From Siphonodentalium dalli (Eukaryota; Mollusca; Scaphopoda; Gadilida; Siphonodentaliidae): a stretch of DNA of 64,000 nt. This document shows positions 37,413-48,039 of this stretch, piece by piece. The notes beneath the pieces were generated by a model. It saw nothing but the letters and a program-made list of their open reading frames with translations. It searched no databases and was not told the DNA's origin. The position numbers were made by a program, and so were the translations under genes. Positions within the stretch are counted from its first letter, which is position 1; each line of letters opens with the position of its first letter. The DNA is taken from contig CP136064.1 in assembly GCA_032622095.1 (NCBI GenBank), forward strand, positions 175,540,247-175,604,246. Direction: 5' to 3'.

Positions 37413-37430
37413 TGGCGTCCTCGACACCGG
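37413..37430 (+). promoter_or_regulatory. tRNA primer-binding site
   Basis: TGGCGTCCTCGACACCGG begins at the first base after the 5' LTR. TGG pairs with the CCA end of a tRNA. The rest would pair with an acceptor stem ending GGACG; a serine tRNA is possible but not proven. Confidence 0.7.
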
Positions 37431-37434
37431 AATA

Positions 37435-37977
37435 ATGGCAGAATTCAACTTTGCGACGTCTCGATTGATGCCACACCAGCTGGACATCTCAGCGAACGCG
37501 GTGAAAGCCTCACATTGTGGATTCAGCGATGGAAAGATTTCGCGAATTTGTGAAAGTTGGATGGACAGGCAGCCGCGATGCAAATGGCAATATTGCGTTC
37601 TTGCTTCACAGACGATACTCTGAAAGTTGCGATGAACCTGAACTTATCAGATGCTACAAAAGATAAACCACTGGAGGTCATTGAAGCCTTGCGTTTGCAT
37701 GTATGCGGACAGGTCAACATTGTACAGAACGTCGGAATTTCAACCTTCGTCATCAACAAAATGGTGAGAGTTTTGATGACTTTGTAACCGGTCTTCGCGA
37801 GCTTGCTAAGACTTGTCAATTTTGTTATATATGCCAGGAATCTCTTTTGCGCGATCGCATTGTTACGGGCATATGTTATGCTGATACGGTAGAAACATTA
37901 TTAGCCCAAAAAGATTTGAATCTTGAAAAAGCTGTTGAGTTATGCAGAGCTGAAGAAGCAGCCAAACGCTATTGTAG
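37435..37977 (+). pseudogene. gag, 5' part (frameshifted)
   Basis: A start ATG lies 22 bp after the LTR. The capsid-like region is spread over at least three frames. 'DDTLKVAMNLNL' and 'PLEVIEALRLHV' lie in one frame (37557-37787). 'GESFDDFVTGLRELAKTC' and 'ESLLRDRIVTGI' lie in another (37703 onward), with 'EKAVELCRAEEAAKR' just before the break at 37977. These match gag of Ty3-like elements common in invertebrates. Gag forms the particle that packages the RNA. The next insertion interrupts it at 37978. Confidence 0.8.
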
Positions 37978-39260
37978 CGCCATAGTAGTGTTGTGTCTTG
38001 GATATGGGACTGCGTTTGTTAACACGACCAATGACTGTCCCCAATATCAACAACCCGTTTTCTAATCGGACTCTGACTTCTCTCACGGCCACGGATAGTT
38101 GCGTGTCACACTTCCGATTTGTTTCACATTAAAGTCTGTTATTCAGTTATCTTGTTGTCTCAATCTTGTAGTTGTAACCTATCTGGCGTGGTAGCAGCGT
38201 CAACGAACCGACACCTGCGCCGCGGCTAACGCTACAATCACATCTCGACTACACGGGGGATTGGTGATGACAGGCATTTCCCGCCAAAGATGACCTTCGT
38301 AAAAGCTCGTCGCATGGATTCAGACGCCGCGTGAAATTCATCGAACTGTCCACTCAACTGCACGTGGCAGTGGGGGGAGTCAGTTTGCACCGTTGTTCAG
38401 ACTGGATTCACTGACAGCGAAGGTGTTTGTTAAAAAGACAGTCTTCTAAATACTTCACTTGACTTATCGGAATGCGACGTACGTTATATTGATAACTGGT
38501 CCGCATTCCGCACATTATATGTTAATCTATTGTTTTAAAATACTGTAAACAGAGCAAATTACGTCTTTAAATAGTGATTTGATTCCACCTAAGCACCACG
38601 TAATCGTATTGTCGCTGAAACCCGCTTTAGTGATTCAACTTTAGTGCAATGTAAGCACCATTGAAGACCGCAAGTGAACGTTTACATTCGTTGTTTGTAA
38701 TGTGTATGGACAACGGATATAATTATGGGTTTCAACATGACGATAATTTCAAGGGTGTAAGCTGCACGTCGCAAATCACTAAGTGACCATCACCTAACTT
38801 TCCATGTGGACATGGCGGATTGTTTGTTTCAAGTTGTTGCCCAACGAAATGGTGTAGCCTACGATTCCAGAATGTCGCGAGAGCGAACACTCATTCTTTT
38901 AATGCCAGAGTTGCTGCTGTTTTCACTAACAGTGATTTGTATTTGCATATCAAGGCTGACATTTCTTGTGATAGGTGATTTCACCTATGTACTTAAGGTT
39001 ATCGTGTAACTGCTACACTGGCATGGTCTGCGGAAATCCGACAGGAGAGAAAAAAAGTGGTTGCGCCATAGTAGTGTTGTGTCTTGGATATGGGACTGCG
39101 TTTGTTAACACGACCAATGACTGTCCCCAATAACAACAACCCGTTTTCTAATCGGACTCTGACTTCTCTCACGGCCACGGATAGTTGCGTGTCACACTTC
39201 CGATTTGTTTCACATTCAGTTATCTTGTTGTCTCAATCTTGTAGTTGTAACCTATCTGGC
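37978..39260 (+). mobile_element. Non-autonomous LTR element (TRIM-like) nested in gag
   Basis: Terminal direct repeats of 210 bp (37978-38187) and 197 bp (39064-39260) are nearly identical; a 13-14-bp indel near 38130 accounts for the length difference. TGGTAGCAGCG at 38189, directly after the first repeat, looks like a tRNA primer site (initiator-Met type). The purine run 'aggagagaaaaaaagtgg' directly precedes the second repeat. GTAG flanks both sides (37974-37977, 39261-39264). The 0.87-kb interior has no retroviral domains. The ends are not a clean TG...CA, so the exact boundaries are uncertain by a few bases. Confidence 0.8.
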
Positions 39261-40315
39261 GTAGAGAAATCACCCAGAATGATAATGCTGACATGAGTGC
39301 AATTTCCAAATACAAACGTCAACAGAAGTATAATAGACCAAATAAACAGACCGAACCTAGACCAGAATTTAGTATGAAGAACCAGGATCCTTCTGTGCGT
39401 GCACGTTGCACGAAACGCCATTCTGAAGACAGTTTTTGTCCTGCGTCAAACACTAAATGCGCCGTCTGTCTTAGAAAGGGACATTGGGCTAAATCAAAGC
39501 TGTGCACAGGATCCAGGGCGCCTCAACATACTAGCCAGCAGATGTCAAGTATTCGTTTTGGTCCCCTTCTCGCATCGATTGTTGAGAGACAGTCGCCTAC
39601 AGTATTTTTGACTGTAGGTGGTGAGATCGCCAACGGATCTGTGATTAGAGCGGTGCCTGGCACCGGGGCCGAGGGTTCGGCATGTGGTCTTGATATATTA
39701 GAAAGACTAAATATTGATACCGCAAATTTGCGTTCACCCACACTGACTCTTAAAGCTGCAGATAACCATGATATTCGACAGATTGGCGAATTCGATGCAA
39801 TGCTGGGTTGTGGTTCATTCACTTGCCCAGAAACAGTGCATGTGTTGGACGGGACTAATGGATTTTATATCTCTTGGTTGGCATCTCAAAAATTAGGCTT
39901 CATACCGGCTGATTATCCGGCACAGAGAGTGGATACACATTCTAAAGACGCTGAACTAGACGATGTCACAAGTGCCCGTACGCATGTGAGCAAGGGATCG
40001 TTAACGCATATCGACCACACGGATGCGACATTGTATGCAAATGTTTCGCCACATGTTCTGCAACATGATACTGAACGGGAAAACTCCATAACCGCCCATA
40101 CAAACGCGAGTAAGGGATTGTTACAGCCGAACGACCACACGGACGCGATTCCGGCTCCAACGGTCATTAAGCGAGAAACACCAATTGCACCAATTGTCGG
40201 TGACCTGGACATTTTTAAGCGAGAAACACCAATTGCACTAATTGTCCGTGACCTGGAGGCATCAAGGAGGGGAACACTTTGGCTAATAATTCACACGATA
40301 AGGCGAAAAGCATAA
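39261..40315 (+). pseudogene. gag 3' end, zinc knuckles and protease
   Basis: The open frame resumes directly after the nested element. 'CTKRHSEDSFCPASNTKC' and 'CAVCLRKGHWAKSKLC' (about 39405-39505) form the nucleic-acid-binding Cys/His knuckles, with the last spacing one residue longer than the classic CCHC. The protease region follows: the motif near 39659 reads GTGAE where the catalytic aspartate should give DTGA, so the protease is dead. 'CPETVHVLDG' and 'WLASQKLGF' follow as in the family. The linker before RT contains two internal duplications, one around 'SKG.L...DHTDA' and one of about 48 bp at 40166-40256 ('KRETPIA' twice). Confidence 0.85.
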
Positions 40316-41591
40316 CCGACCATATGCGTGCCACATCGACTACTAGCCACGTATCGTCATCCAGCGAGTTACTTCGTAATCAGATGATGCACGAATTCCC
40401 CACTGTATTTGATGGTACAGTACGGACAATTCCTGACGAAGAATTTCGTATTGAAATAGAAGATAATGCTTCTCCATTCTGTGTTACTGCGCCTAGAACG
40501 GTTCCATATGCATACAGGGATAAAGTGCAAGAAAAACTAAAATCGATGGTGGAAGATGGAATAATTGTACCAGTAACAGAACCGACACCGTGGTGCGCTC
40601 CCATGCTGATGACATCAGATTGTGTGTAGACTTCACGAAGCTGAACAAGTTTGTCAGACGTGAAAGGTACAGTTCTCCGTGTCCACAGGAGGCTGTAGCG
40701 GACATGGCAGCATCAAATGTTCAATTCTTTGCGTCTTTCGATGCCTTGAGCGGCAACTGGCAGTGCCCGTTGGCTGAAGAGTCTCAATGTCTGACGACAT
40801 TTATCACGCCATTCGGGCGGTTCATGTTTCGCCGTGCACCATTCGGGATTTGTTCAATCTCCGAACATTACAATCGCCGAATGGATGAAGCACTTGCAGG
40901 CATGTATACCGATACCGTAGGATTGTCGACGATTTGGTTGCCTATGATGATTGCTATGAAAATCATGTCACACACATTCGACAAATACTTCAGAGACTCG
41001 GATGCCAAGACAAACGTATCTCGCTGAACGTTGACAAATTCTTTGTTGGTCAGTCAGAAGTGAATTTCTGTGGATATCGCGTTAGTAGCAGCTGCTACAC
41101 TGTGAACTCATCTTTAACTAAATCCACCTGTAATTTTCCTAGGCCGCAAAACATCACTGATTTGCGATCTTTCTTTTGATTAGCAAACCAACTCGCCAGC
41201 TTCACTGACAAGATATCAAAGTATCTTGATCCGTTGCGTTCACTGCTGAAATCGAAGAATAGTTTCCTTTGGGACGAAAATCACGAGAACGCGTTCAATG
41301 GCGCTAAAACTTTCTTATCAACTGCACCAGTCCTATCTTTTTACGACCCGAAGAAACCTACATCTCTGCATGTAGATGCCAGTCGATTGAATGGCTTAGG
41401 CTTTGTGTTGTTCCAACAGGATCAAACAACGAAAGTATGGCACATGATCCAAGCAGGGTCCCGATTTTTATCAGCTGCTGAATCAAGATATGCGATGATC
41501 GAATTGGAATTTTTATCTGCTGTGTGGGCCGTTAATAAATGTCCGATTTTTCTTGAAGGATTGCAACACTTTGACATTGTGACCGACCATT
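40279..41591 (+). pseudogene. Reverse transcriptase and RNase H, frameshifted
   Basis: RT begins 'EFPTVFDGTVRTIP' and 'MVEDGIIVPVTEPTPW'. After a stop near 40627 it continues in another frame with 'RLCVDFTKLNKFV', 'FASFDALSGNWQCPL' and 'FGRFMFRRAPFGI'. The active-site box at 40922-40933 encodes IVDD and lies in a third frame (normally YVDD). An in-frame TGA at about 41177 breaks the thumb region. RNase H starts 'LSFYDPKKPTSLHVDASRLN' (41330 on) and is cut at 'HFDIVTDH' by the insertion at about 41592. This enzyme normally copies the genomic RNA into DNA inside the particle. Confidence 0.88.
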
Positions 41592-41870
41592 GATTGATTG
41601 GTTGATATTTATTTGTACAATAACAAAAGATATAACAACAAAATTATTAACAAGTATATGATAAGTATTGTACAGGAGCAGCATGACCATGGTTGGTCGT
41701 CTTCCTGCTGCCCCTGAATGATGTATATACATAAGGATGGCGGATGAATTCAAAGATGTATTCATGGTTCGATACCTCCAGATACGGCACCAATATATTT
41801 TATAAAATATATTTCTGGGATGGCCACTAGCTTTGTGGCGCTGAACAGTTTTACTATAAGCAGAGTCGAC
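41592..41870 (-). mobile_element. LINE/SINE 3' tail inserted in RNase H
   Basis: On the minus strand the piece ends with a stem-loop (41674-41683 pairs with 41706-41715), 'ttgtacaaataaatatcaac' and a (CAATCA)n tail at 41592-41604. The architecture equals 5853-6000. Its other edge lies near 41865-41875, just before the RNase H sequence resumes with 'LIPIMNSYSL'. A possible imperfect target repeat (cgaccat / cgacacat) is seen. Confidence 0.7.
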
Positions 41871-43380
41871 ACATTAATCCCGATAATGAACAGCTACAGT
41901 TTAGTAGACATCGACCGACAATCCGCTGCTCCAACGATTACGCATGAAGTTGATGCTATACAACTTCACATCCATATGGTCGCCAGGCGAGAAACACAAA
42001 GCTGTCGATGCTATATCGCGCAATCCTACAGCTGACCCAGACAAAAGTGATCAAATTTTGGAACAAAAGGTCGATTACCACATGAGTGCATTGAAGAGTT
42101 TCACTCGATTGGACAATATTTGCGATGATTTGAAGTTGCAGCAGGTGAAAGAGGCTTCCCAAAATGATGAGGAATATAACAAACTCTATACTGTTATTGA
42201 AAATGGATTTCCGAATGTCAAATCGGATCTGCCGCTGATTATCCGATCATACTGGAACGTGCGTGACCGTTTGTCAGTTGATCAGGGATTTATAGTTTAC
42301 GGTTGTCGTTTGATAATTCCCACAAACATGCGAAAAAGGATTCTTGAAAACTTTCACGATAGCCACCAAGGAATAGAGCGCACAAAACGGCATGCGCGTC
42401 TAATTGTCTACTGGCCGCGAATAGGTAATGATATTGAGAAAACTGTGCGTTCGTGTTCAGCGTGTGCAAGAAATCTACCTTCTCATTGTCAGGAACCACT
42501 CAAGATACGCGTGTGTTTGAACACATATGTTCAGATTTGTTCACTACTAATGGGTGCATGTACCTTGTGATCACTGGTTGACCGTCGATATGTTCGCTTG
42601 GGAAGGACACGACAACTGGCGCTCTCATTGACTCGTTCAGAAGAGCATTCATGGACACCGCTGTCCCAACGACTCTGTATTCTGACAATGGACCTCAGTA
42701 CACCTCGCATAAATTCGAGAATTTTCTGAATGATTGGGGGATAAAGCACATCACATCGTCTCCGCGATACCCCCAATCTAACTCCCATGCAGAGGCCAGT
42801 GTGAAAGCCATGAAAAGTCTACTTAATGCATGTTATTCAGAACGCGACAGAAAACGCGATATGGATAAATGGACAAAAGGCCTGCTGCAGTGGCGCAATG
42901 CCCCTAAAGCTAATGGACGTTCCCCAGCTCAGGTGGTATTTGGGTGTCCCGTTAGAGATACACTTCCGGCACATAAACGAGCTTTCGCGCCAGAATGGCA
43001 GATCGCCATCAAGACTGCAGATTGCCGCCAACAAGAAACACAAGCTCGATAGACGATATAATGCATTCGCTAAGAGTTTGCCACCTTTACACAATGGCTC
43101 GAAAGTTGCAGTGCAGTCGCATGTGTCTAAAAGATGGGATGCCTATGGCACTGTCATTGAAGTCGGGACAAATAGGGACTATTTGGTGAAATTACCGTCC
43201 GGCCGGATATGGAGACGAAATCGCCGTTTCTTACGAAAGCGTTATCCGGTTTTGCCACCTCCTATGACCGGACAAGGCGGGTTGATCGAGCCAAATTCAA
43301 CACTCCTCCCAAATGTCGTTCAACGTCGTCGCAGCGTACGTGAAGTTCGCCCTCCAAGACGGCTCATCGAGGAAATGTGA
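41870..43380 (+). pseudogene. RNase H end and integrase, frameshifted
   Basis: After 'LIPIMNSYSLVDID' the frame shifts at about 41944 to 'MLYNFTSIWSPGEKHKAVDA', the end of RNase H. The integrase zinc-binding HHCC follows ('SHQGIERTKRHARLIVYW' and 'CSACARNLPSH', 42355-42480). Catalytic residues are recognisable: the first Asp in 'ICSDLF' (42530), the second in 'YSDNGPQYTS' (42680) and the Glu in 'PQSNSHAEASVKAMK' (42789). A stop near 42570 and another shift near 43000 separate them. The C-terminal part ends at a TGA at 43378-43380. Integrase would insert the DNA copy into the chromosome. Confidence 0.88.
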
Positions 43381-43520
43381 TTTGTATACATGTCAAATAA
43401 GACTCACATGTATTATTTTTCGTTATACTCATTGCACAAGTATAAGCTGCAATTGACACTTTAATTTCGGAAGGGGGAGAGTGGATGTACAGTTGGGAAA
43501 GGAGACTTGGGACTTCGACA

Positions 43521-43534
43521 ATGGGAAAAGGAGA
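43521..43534 (+). promoter_or_regulatory. Polypurine tract
   Basis: 'atgggaaaaggaga' ends directly at the 3' LTR. This is the expected primer for plus-strand synthesis. A second purine-rich stretch, 'ggaagggggagagtgg', lies near 43468. Confidence 0.8.
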
Positions 43535-43687
43535 TGTTAGACTTTGAGATTAACGCTTTATATTGTACCCTGATATTTCCTACCTGGTTTATTGGCGCGA
43601 CCAATTTTATGTTCATCATTAATTAAATCTATCGTTGTTACGAGCGGTTGTTAAGTTCATCGATCCCGGATAGTTCTAAACATAACA
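43535..43687 (+). repeat. 3' LTR
   Basis: 153 bp, beginning TGTTAGACTTTGAG and ending CTAAACATAACA, nearly identical to the 5' copy. It is followed by the second TAAAC at 43688-43692. Confidence 0.92.
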
Positions 43688-43692
43688 TAAAC

Positions 43693-44150
43693 CGATTTAA
43701 GTTTTCTGGAGCCAAAGTTCGAAAACCGCACGCGCTTTCAAATATTATTGAATTTCGCGGGTTTCGAATTTATTTCGTTCCGACTTTGTTATTCCGGAAA
43801 AATGGTTTTGCGCCGTTTGTCATTTCCGATTCGTCATCGGGTGATGGAGATGCGGCACATTTGTCTTCGTTGGTGAATTTAAAATAAGTTACCGAAATAC
43901 AGTGACATTTTCGAAGAACTGGAAAAATATACCTATGGAATGTTGTAGATTGGCATCTAGGGAGTAAGAGTTACCAACATTTTTAGTGAAAAAATTTTTT
44001 TTGTAGGAATACAGTTGAGTTAAAAATGGGTGTCAACAATTTTCTGTTTCGTTCCTTCCGCGACCTGCGGTCCCGGGTGCTGGTTCCGCCAATAAAAGAG
44101 AGTTTTTCACCAAATTCCAGGCTCCTGTGGTATCACCTAGCAACACAAGA
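43693..44150. repeat. Dispersed sequence, empty-site relative of 20145-20439
   Basis: 43854-44150 is the reverse complement of 20145-20439. At 43849-43853 it has one uninterrupted GATGC (GCATC on the other strand), followed by the sequence that in the other copy lies beyond the giant element. A plus-strand frame ends here ('SDSSSGDGDAAHLSSLVNLK', stop near 43887) and begins inside the gypsy LTR. It could be the tail of an unknown coding sequence interrupted by the retrotransposon, but I do not recognise it. Confidence 0.7.
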
Positions 44151-44880
44151 GGAGCATTGGGCTAATTTAACCTGTTTTAATTAGCGTGAGTACTCAACAG
44201 TCAACTGTGAGTATGTGTACTACAACGATAATCCCTAATTACATATTATCAGCATCCCTATATCTAAATCATGCCATGAATCTCTACTCTGCATGCTAAC
44301 GCCCGTAGAGATCATATTCCACCGAAACCTTGAAACTTTTTGAAGTTTAGATAGGGAACCCTATAAAGTCGAAAAATTAACACAGGGATATATTTCTTAG
44401 TTGTTACATGTATCTGTTCCTTAATAATTTTCTTCACTGTAGGTAATTATGATCGTAAAGAAGAGCACCATCTGTCGTAAGGAGATTGCATGCCTTCTCC
44501 AAGCGCCATCTTTGATGCGGACGACATCGAAGCTTTGGACCAGGACACGGAACAACCTCAAACTTACGATGAATCCTAAGTAAAGAAGCAAAATAAGCTT
44601 TTTGGCGCCATATCAACGATATATTACTTATACATCTTGTCCTCCGATAAAAAAACGGCTGATTGGAAATCACGGATATCCGCCCGACCGTCCGCCCGTG
44701 CGTCGATCTTGTTGTCCGTGTGGGCGTCCGACGATTTCCGCATTATATCTTCAACAAAACTTGGTGTTTGTAATCTTATTGGACAGGGGCAGATGTCAAC
44801 TTCAAATATGGGTGAGGTATATGGGCTGCCATTTGGTCTAGAATACGGTCAACAAATAAATAGGTGTTAACTAATAATCA
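44151..44880. other. No gene seen
   Basis: Overlapping short frames on both strands near 44434-44870, none with a recognised domain. Confidence 0.4.
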
Positions 44881-46886
44881 TTAAGTTAAGAGGGAGGTAA
44901 AGTGGCACAATTCCAGAAATGGGAACCGGTTGAAATTCATGTATTTTTGTTTTAAAAGACCAAAAAATAAAAAAAATATATTTGTTGATAGACATACTAC
45001 AATAATCCAAGATTAAGTATATCTGATAAGCAATAAATTTGTCAATCCAAAAAAGATGCATTTGAATGTCAAAACAACACAAAATTTTTGAGATGAAAAT
45101 ACTCACTGGTAAGAATATCAAATAGCCAACAGGAGGTATCAACATGTAGCTAATACTCCAATGCAGTGACAACGCGTAGCGGATTTCCTAGTTTCAAACC
45201 TAAACTCCAGAAATTTTAACTTAATATATGTAAACAAACCGCCCAAAAAGACAGCCATTTGCAAGAACTATTTCAGAAAACTATGGAGCACCACTTTACT
45301 ATCAAAAATACATGTATGCAAAAATGTACAGTCCCAAATACCATGCACAGCGAAATAGCTTTTCATACTTCCTGTTTACCTATCTTCGTGAGTTTCGATT
45401 TCGGCTGAAAATAAACAAGAAATTCCCTTTATAATCTTCAGCTGTACGTGTCGATCAATAAAGCGATCGTCAATAACTTTTTGATGTATCTAACACACAC
45501 GTATATACTATGTTGTATCAATATATTGATTCCTTACCGGTCAAACGTTGACAATTTATTAGATTTATGTTTATTTCGCGGGGAGAATTTACCAGGAAGG
45601 CGGAATTCGCCCAACAACCACGTTATATGTAACTACGCCAAATTTCAATCACGCGGTCGGTATTTTAAACCATACAAGAAAGATGATATCAACATTTAAT
45701 AATAGCCAGGTGTAACTTTTCTGCCATACGGTGTAAGTATTTGACATTAACAGTACGTATTATGTGATATTATTACTTAAAGGGGTACTGTACGCCATTT
45801 TCATTAAATTTCCGGTGACATATCGATAATATATAGAAACATAAGTAATTTGAGTCGAAGATGTATTCTGTAAACGCTCAGGTTAATAGGCTATCTTAAA
45901 ATTTAATAATTTAAAAGTTAATAATTTGATATAAATTGAATTTATGACTGGAGCCATAAAATGGCGTCAATTAAATTACGAATTTGCGTAATCAAATAAA
46001 GTAAATGAGGGATACTGGCTTGTTAAACCGATCGCACACACGATCGCTTAAAATATTATGATGATACGGGGAGAACACTCAAGCCACTCACTGACTAGCG
46101 ACGATACAATAACTTAAATGATTATATGGGACTAGTATGCCTATAATATAACTTTTATTTGATTCATTTGGTTGAAAACTGTACAAAAATTACTCGACAA
46201 CGACAATTTGTATTTTTGCATTCCGGTAAATTTGTCATCCGTAACACTACTTCGTACTCAACAGACTTTCAAATAATGAAAAAAGTGTTACCTTATTCTC
46301 AGACTCGGAGACTATAGAAACCAACAACAACATTTGGCGTACAATACCCCTTTAATATCGTATATATATATTCCGAACTATTTCGGCGGAGTGATATGTT
46401 TATTGCATAGTTTGTTATGTTTACGTCGAAATTCCTGCGAGATTTTTCGTAAAACTTGATGCCGACTGTAAGTAATCGATGGCGCGATCGCTTATGAAAA
46501 CAATACAGTGTTACGCAACAAACGATTATCCAATTGTGTTATGGACCCTGTGTTGTCACAACAGTCAGTTCGTTTTATTTTCAACGTTGTAAAATAAGCA
46601 CATTTCTCAACACAGGAACGATAACTCCACCAATGGCGGACATAATTTCCGCAATTTCTGTTGTTCGTAAAGTTTTTTGAAGTGTGATATTTAGATAATG
46701 GGTACGTTTTTCGAAAATCGACGACGCCTTGTCACTAGATGGAATCAGGAATTACATGAAGGTACATTCATAGATTCTGTAGTAAAATTTATGAAGTCAG
46801 GATTTTGTCTCAAATTTTTAACATGGAAACCCTATGGGAGAAAAATAATAAATTTTCCACTTTACCTCCCTCTTAATTCAACTTAA
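44881..46886. mobile_element. 2.0-kb TTAA-flanked element with short inverted ends
   Basis: Left end TTAAGTTAAGAGGGAGGTAA with 'agtgg' (44881 on) is mirrored by 'ccactttacctccctcttaa' and 'ttcaacttaa' (ending 46886). TTAA stands at both outer edges. The interior has only short frames without transposase signatures. The separate TTAA element at 45777-46355 is nested inside. Confidence 0.65.
45777..46355. mobile_element. 579-bp TTAA-flanked MITE, nested
   Basis: TTAA then AGGGGTACTGTACGCC on the left; GGCGTACAATACCCCT then TTAA on the right. The ends differ from those of the 488-bp family but share the TTAA and an 'AGG.GTAC' start. No coding content. Confidence 0.7.
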
Positions 46887-47075
46887 TAGAAGTCAAATGA
46901 AAATTAATATGACTTCAAATGGAAATTAATACAGGTCGAATTACAGCCAGTAAGTCAATTTTAACAGAAGTCATTATAAAATTAATAGACGACAAACGAA
47001 AATTAATAATAGTCGAAATACAGCCATGAAGTCAATTCCAACTTAACAGAAGTCAATTTAATTTCAATATACGTC
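46880..47075 (+). repeat. Degenerate direct repeat, about 105 bp
   Basis: 'cttaa.agaagtca' and 'gtcga.atacagcca..aagt' + 'caatt' occur twice, near 46883-46965 and 46970-47055. From 47076 to about 47800 no gene is seen; a GC-rich patch of 'gtccgcccg'-type words lies near 47528-47595. Confidence 0.5.
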
Positions 47076-47872
47076 TCTTTCAAATAATTAGAGTTGTCAA
47101 CAACTAACAGACACCGCTGTCAATATATATCAATGGGGAATAACTATATCGTGAACATATTTTTTAAACAGACACATGTAATCCAAACTCCATGCAGGGT
47201 TTATCTCCTTGATGAAGGAAATCTGACTGGTGCGCTTTATGGTAGATGTTGATTTTAATGTTTGTGCGCAAATTAATAAACGTCGCTAGATGGCGTTAAT
47301 GTAATATAGAACCCAATCGTAGAAATCGATTATCAACATTTACAAACTTGCAAAATGATGAAAACGGTACTTTACGCAACACAAAATTAAAATAGAGATA
47401 TACAGTAATATTAAAAGCAACTCTGCATGGTCAGAAAGTTGGAGCAGACACGATTTACTCAAAAACCACAAATTGTAAAAATCCATCAACAAACGGCTAT
47501 ATGTTAATGTTATATATATATATGTTTAGGTCCGTCCGAGCTCGCGGACGCCCGCCCGGACGAAACCACGTCCGCCCGTCCGCTCGCCAACCGTCAAACC
47601 ATAAGTCAGGTTTTTGCTGAAAAAATAAACAAGACTGATATGAAAAGAACAATAAATATATAACTGTGCTACAACTTCGTTAAAAATGACATTTAAAAAG
47701 TAACGGGCATGTCAACAGATGAACAAAACAAAGAGACAAATGTCCAGAACAATATTGAAAATAAATTGTCTTTGAGAAACTTCACTAAATTTATGGAATA
47801 ACGTGCATGTCTATAAGCGAGATCACTGAGTTTCGCGGTCATATTGGTTTCATCCAGCCCCCGTTCCACGGT

Positions 47873-48039
47873 TTAAGTGCTACAGGCCAAAGTTCTGGAT
47901 GTGCATTCCATATCTATGGAACTTTTGAATATTCATAATTCCATATATATGGAGCTTTTGAATATTCACGAATTCCATGGATTCATGAATATTGAAATAT
48001 GGAATGCACCTCCAGAACTTTGACCTGTATATCACTTAA
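47873..48039. mobile_element. 167-bp TTAA-flanked hairpin MITE
   Basis: TTAA-GTGCTACAGGCCAAAGTTCT on the left pairs with 'agaactttgacctgtatatc' + 'acTTAA' on the right. The centre holds two 'ttttgaatattca' repeats and 'attccatatatatggagc'. Its right TTAA is also the left TTAA of the next element. Confidence 0.75.

Larger units (their letters stand above)
37260..43687 (+). mobile_element. Ty3/gypsy-type LTR retrotransposon, full length but inactive
   Basis: Two 153-bp LTRs enclose gag, protease, RT, RNase H and integrase remains in Ty3 order. TAAAC at 37255-37259 and 43688-43692 is the target duplication. A primer-binding site abuts the 5' LTR and a purine tract abuts the 3' LTR. The element spans 6.4 kb, of which about 1.3 kb (37978-39260) and 0.28 kb (about 41592-41870) are later insertions. 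LTRs differ at only about three positions. Reading frames are broken several times and the protease aspartate is lost, so it must have moved with proteins from another copy or decayed quickly. Confidence 0.92.

Noticed and set aside
38806-39009. A 67-residue frame inside the non-autonomous LTR element
   Set aside because: No gag or pol motif. The hydrophobic run is typical of T-rich DNA.
43648-43887. A 79-residue frame starting in the 3' LTR
   Set aside because: Its start lies in the LTR of the inserted element, so the frame as a whole is an accident. The downstream part may be an unknown gene tail but cannot be supported alone.
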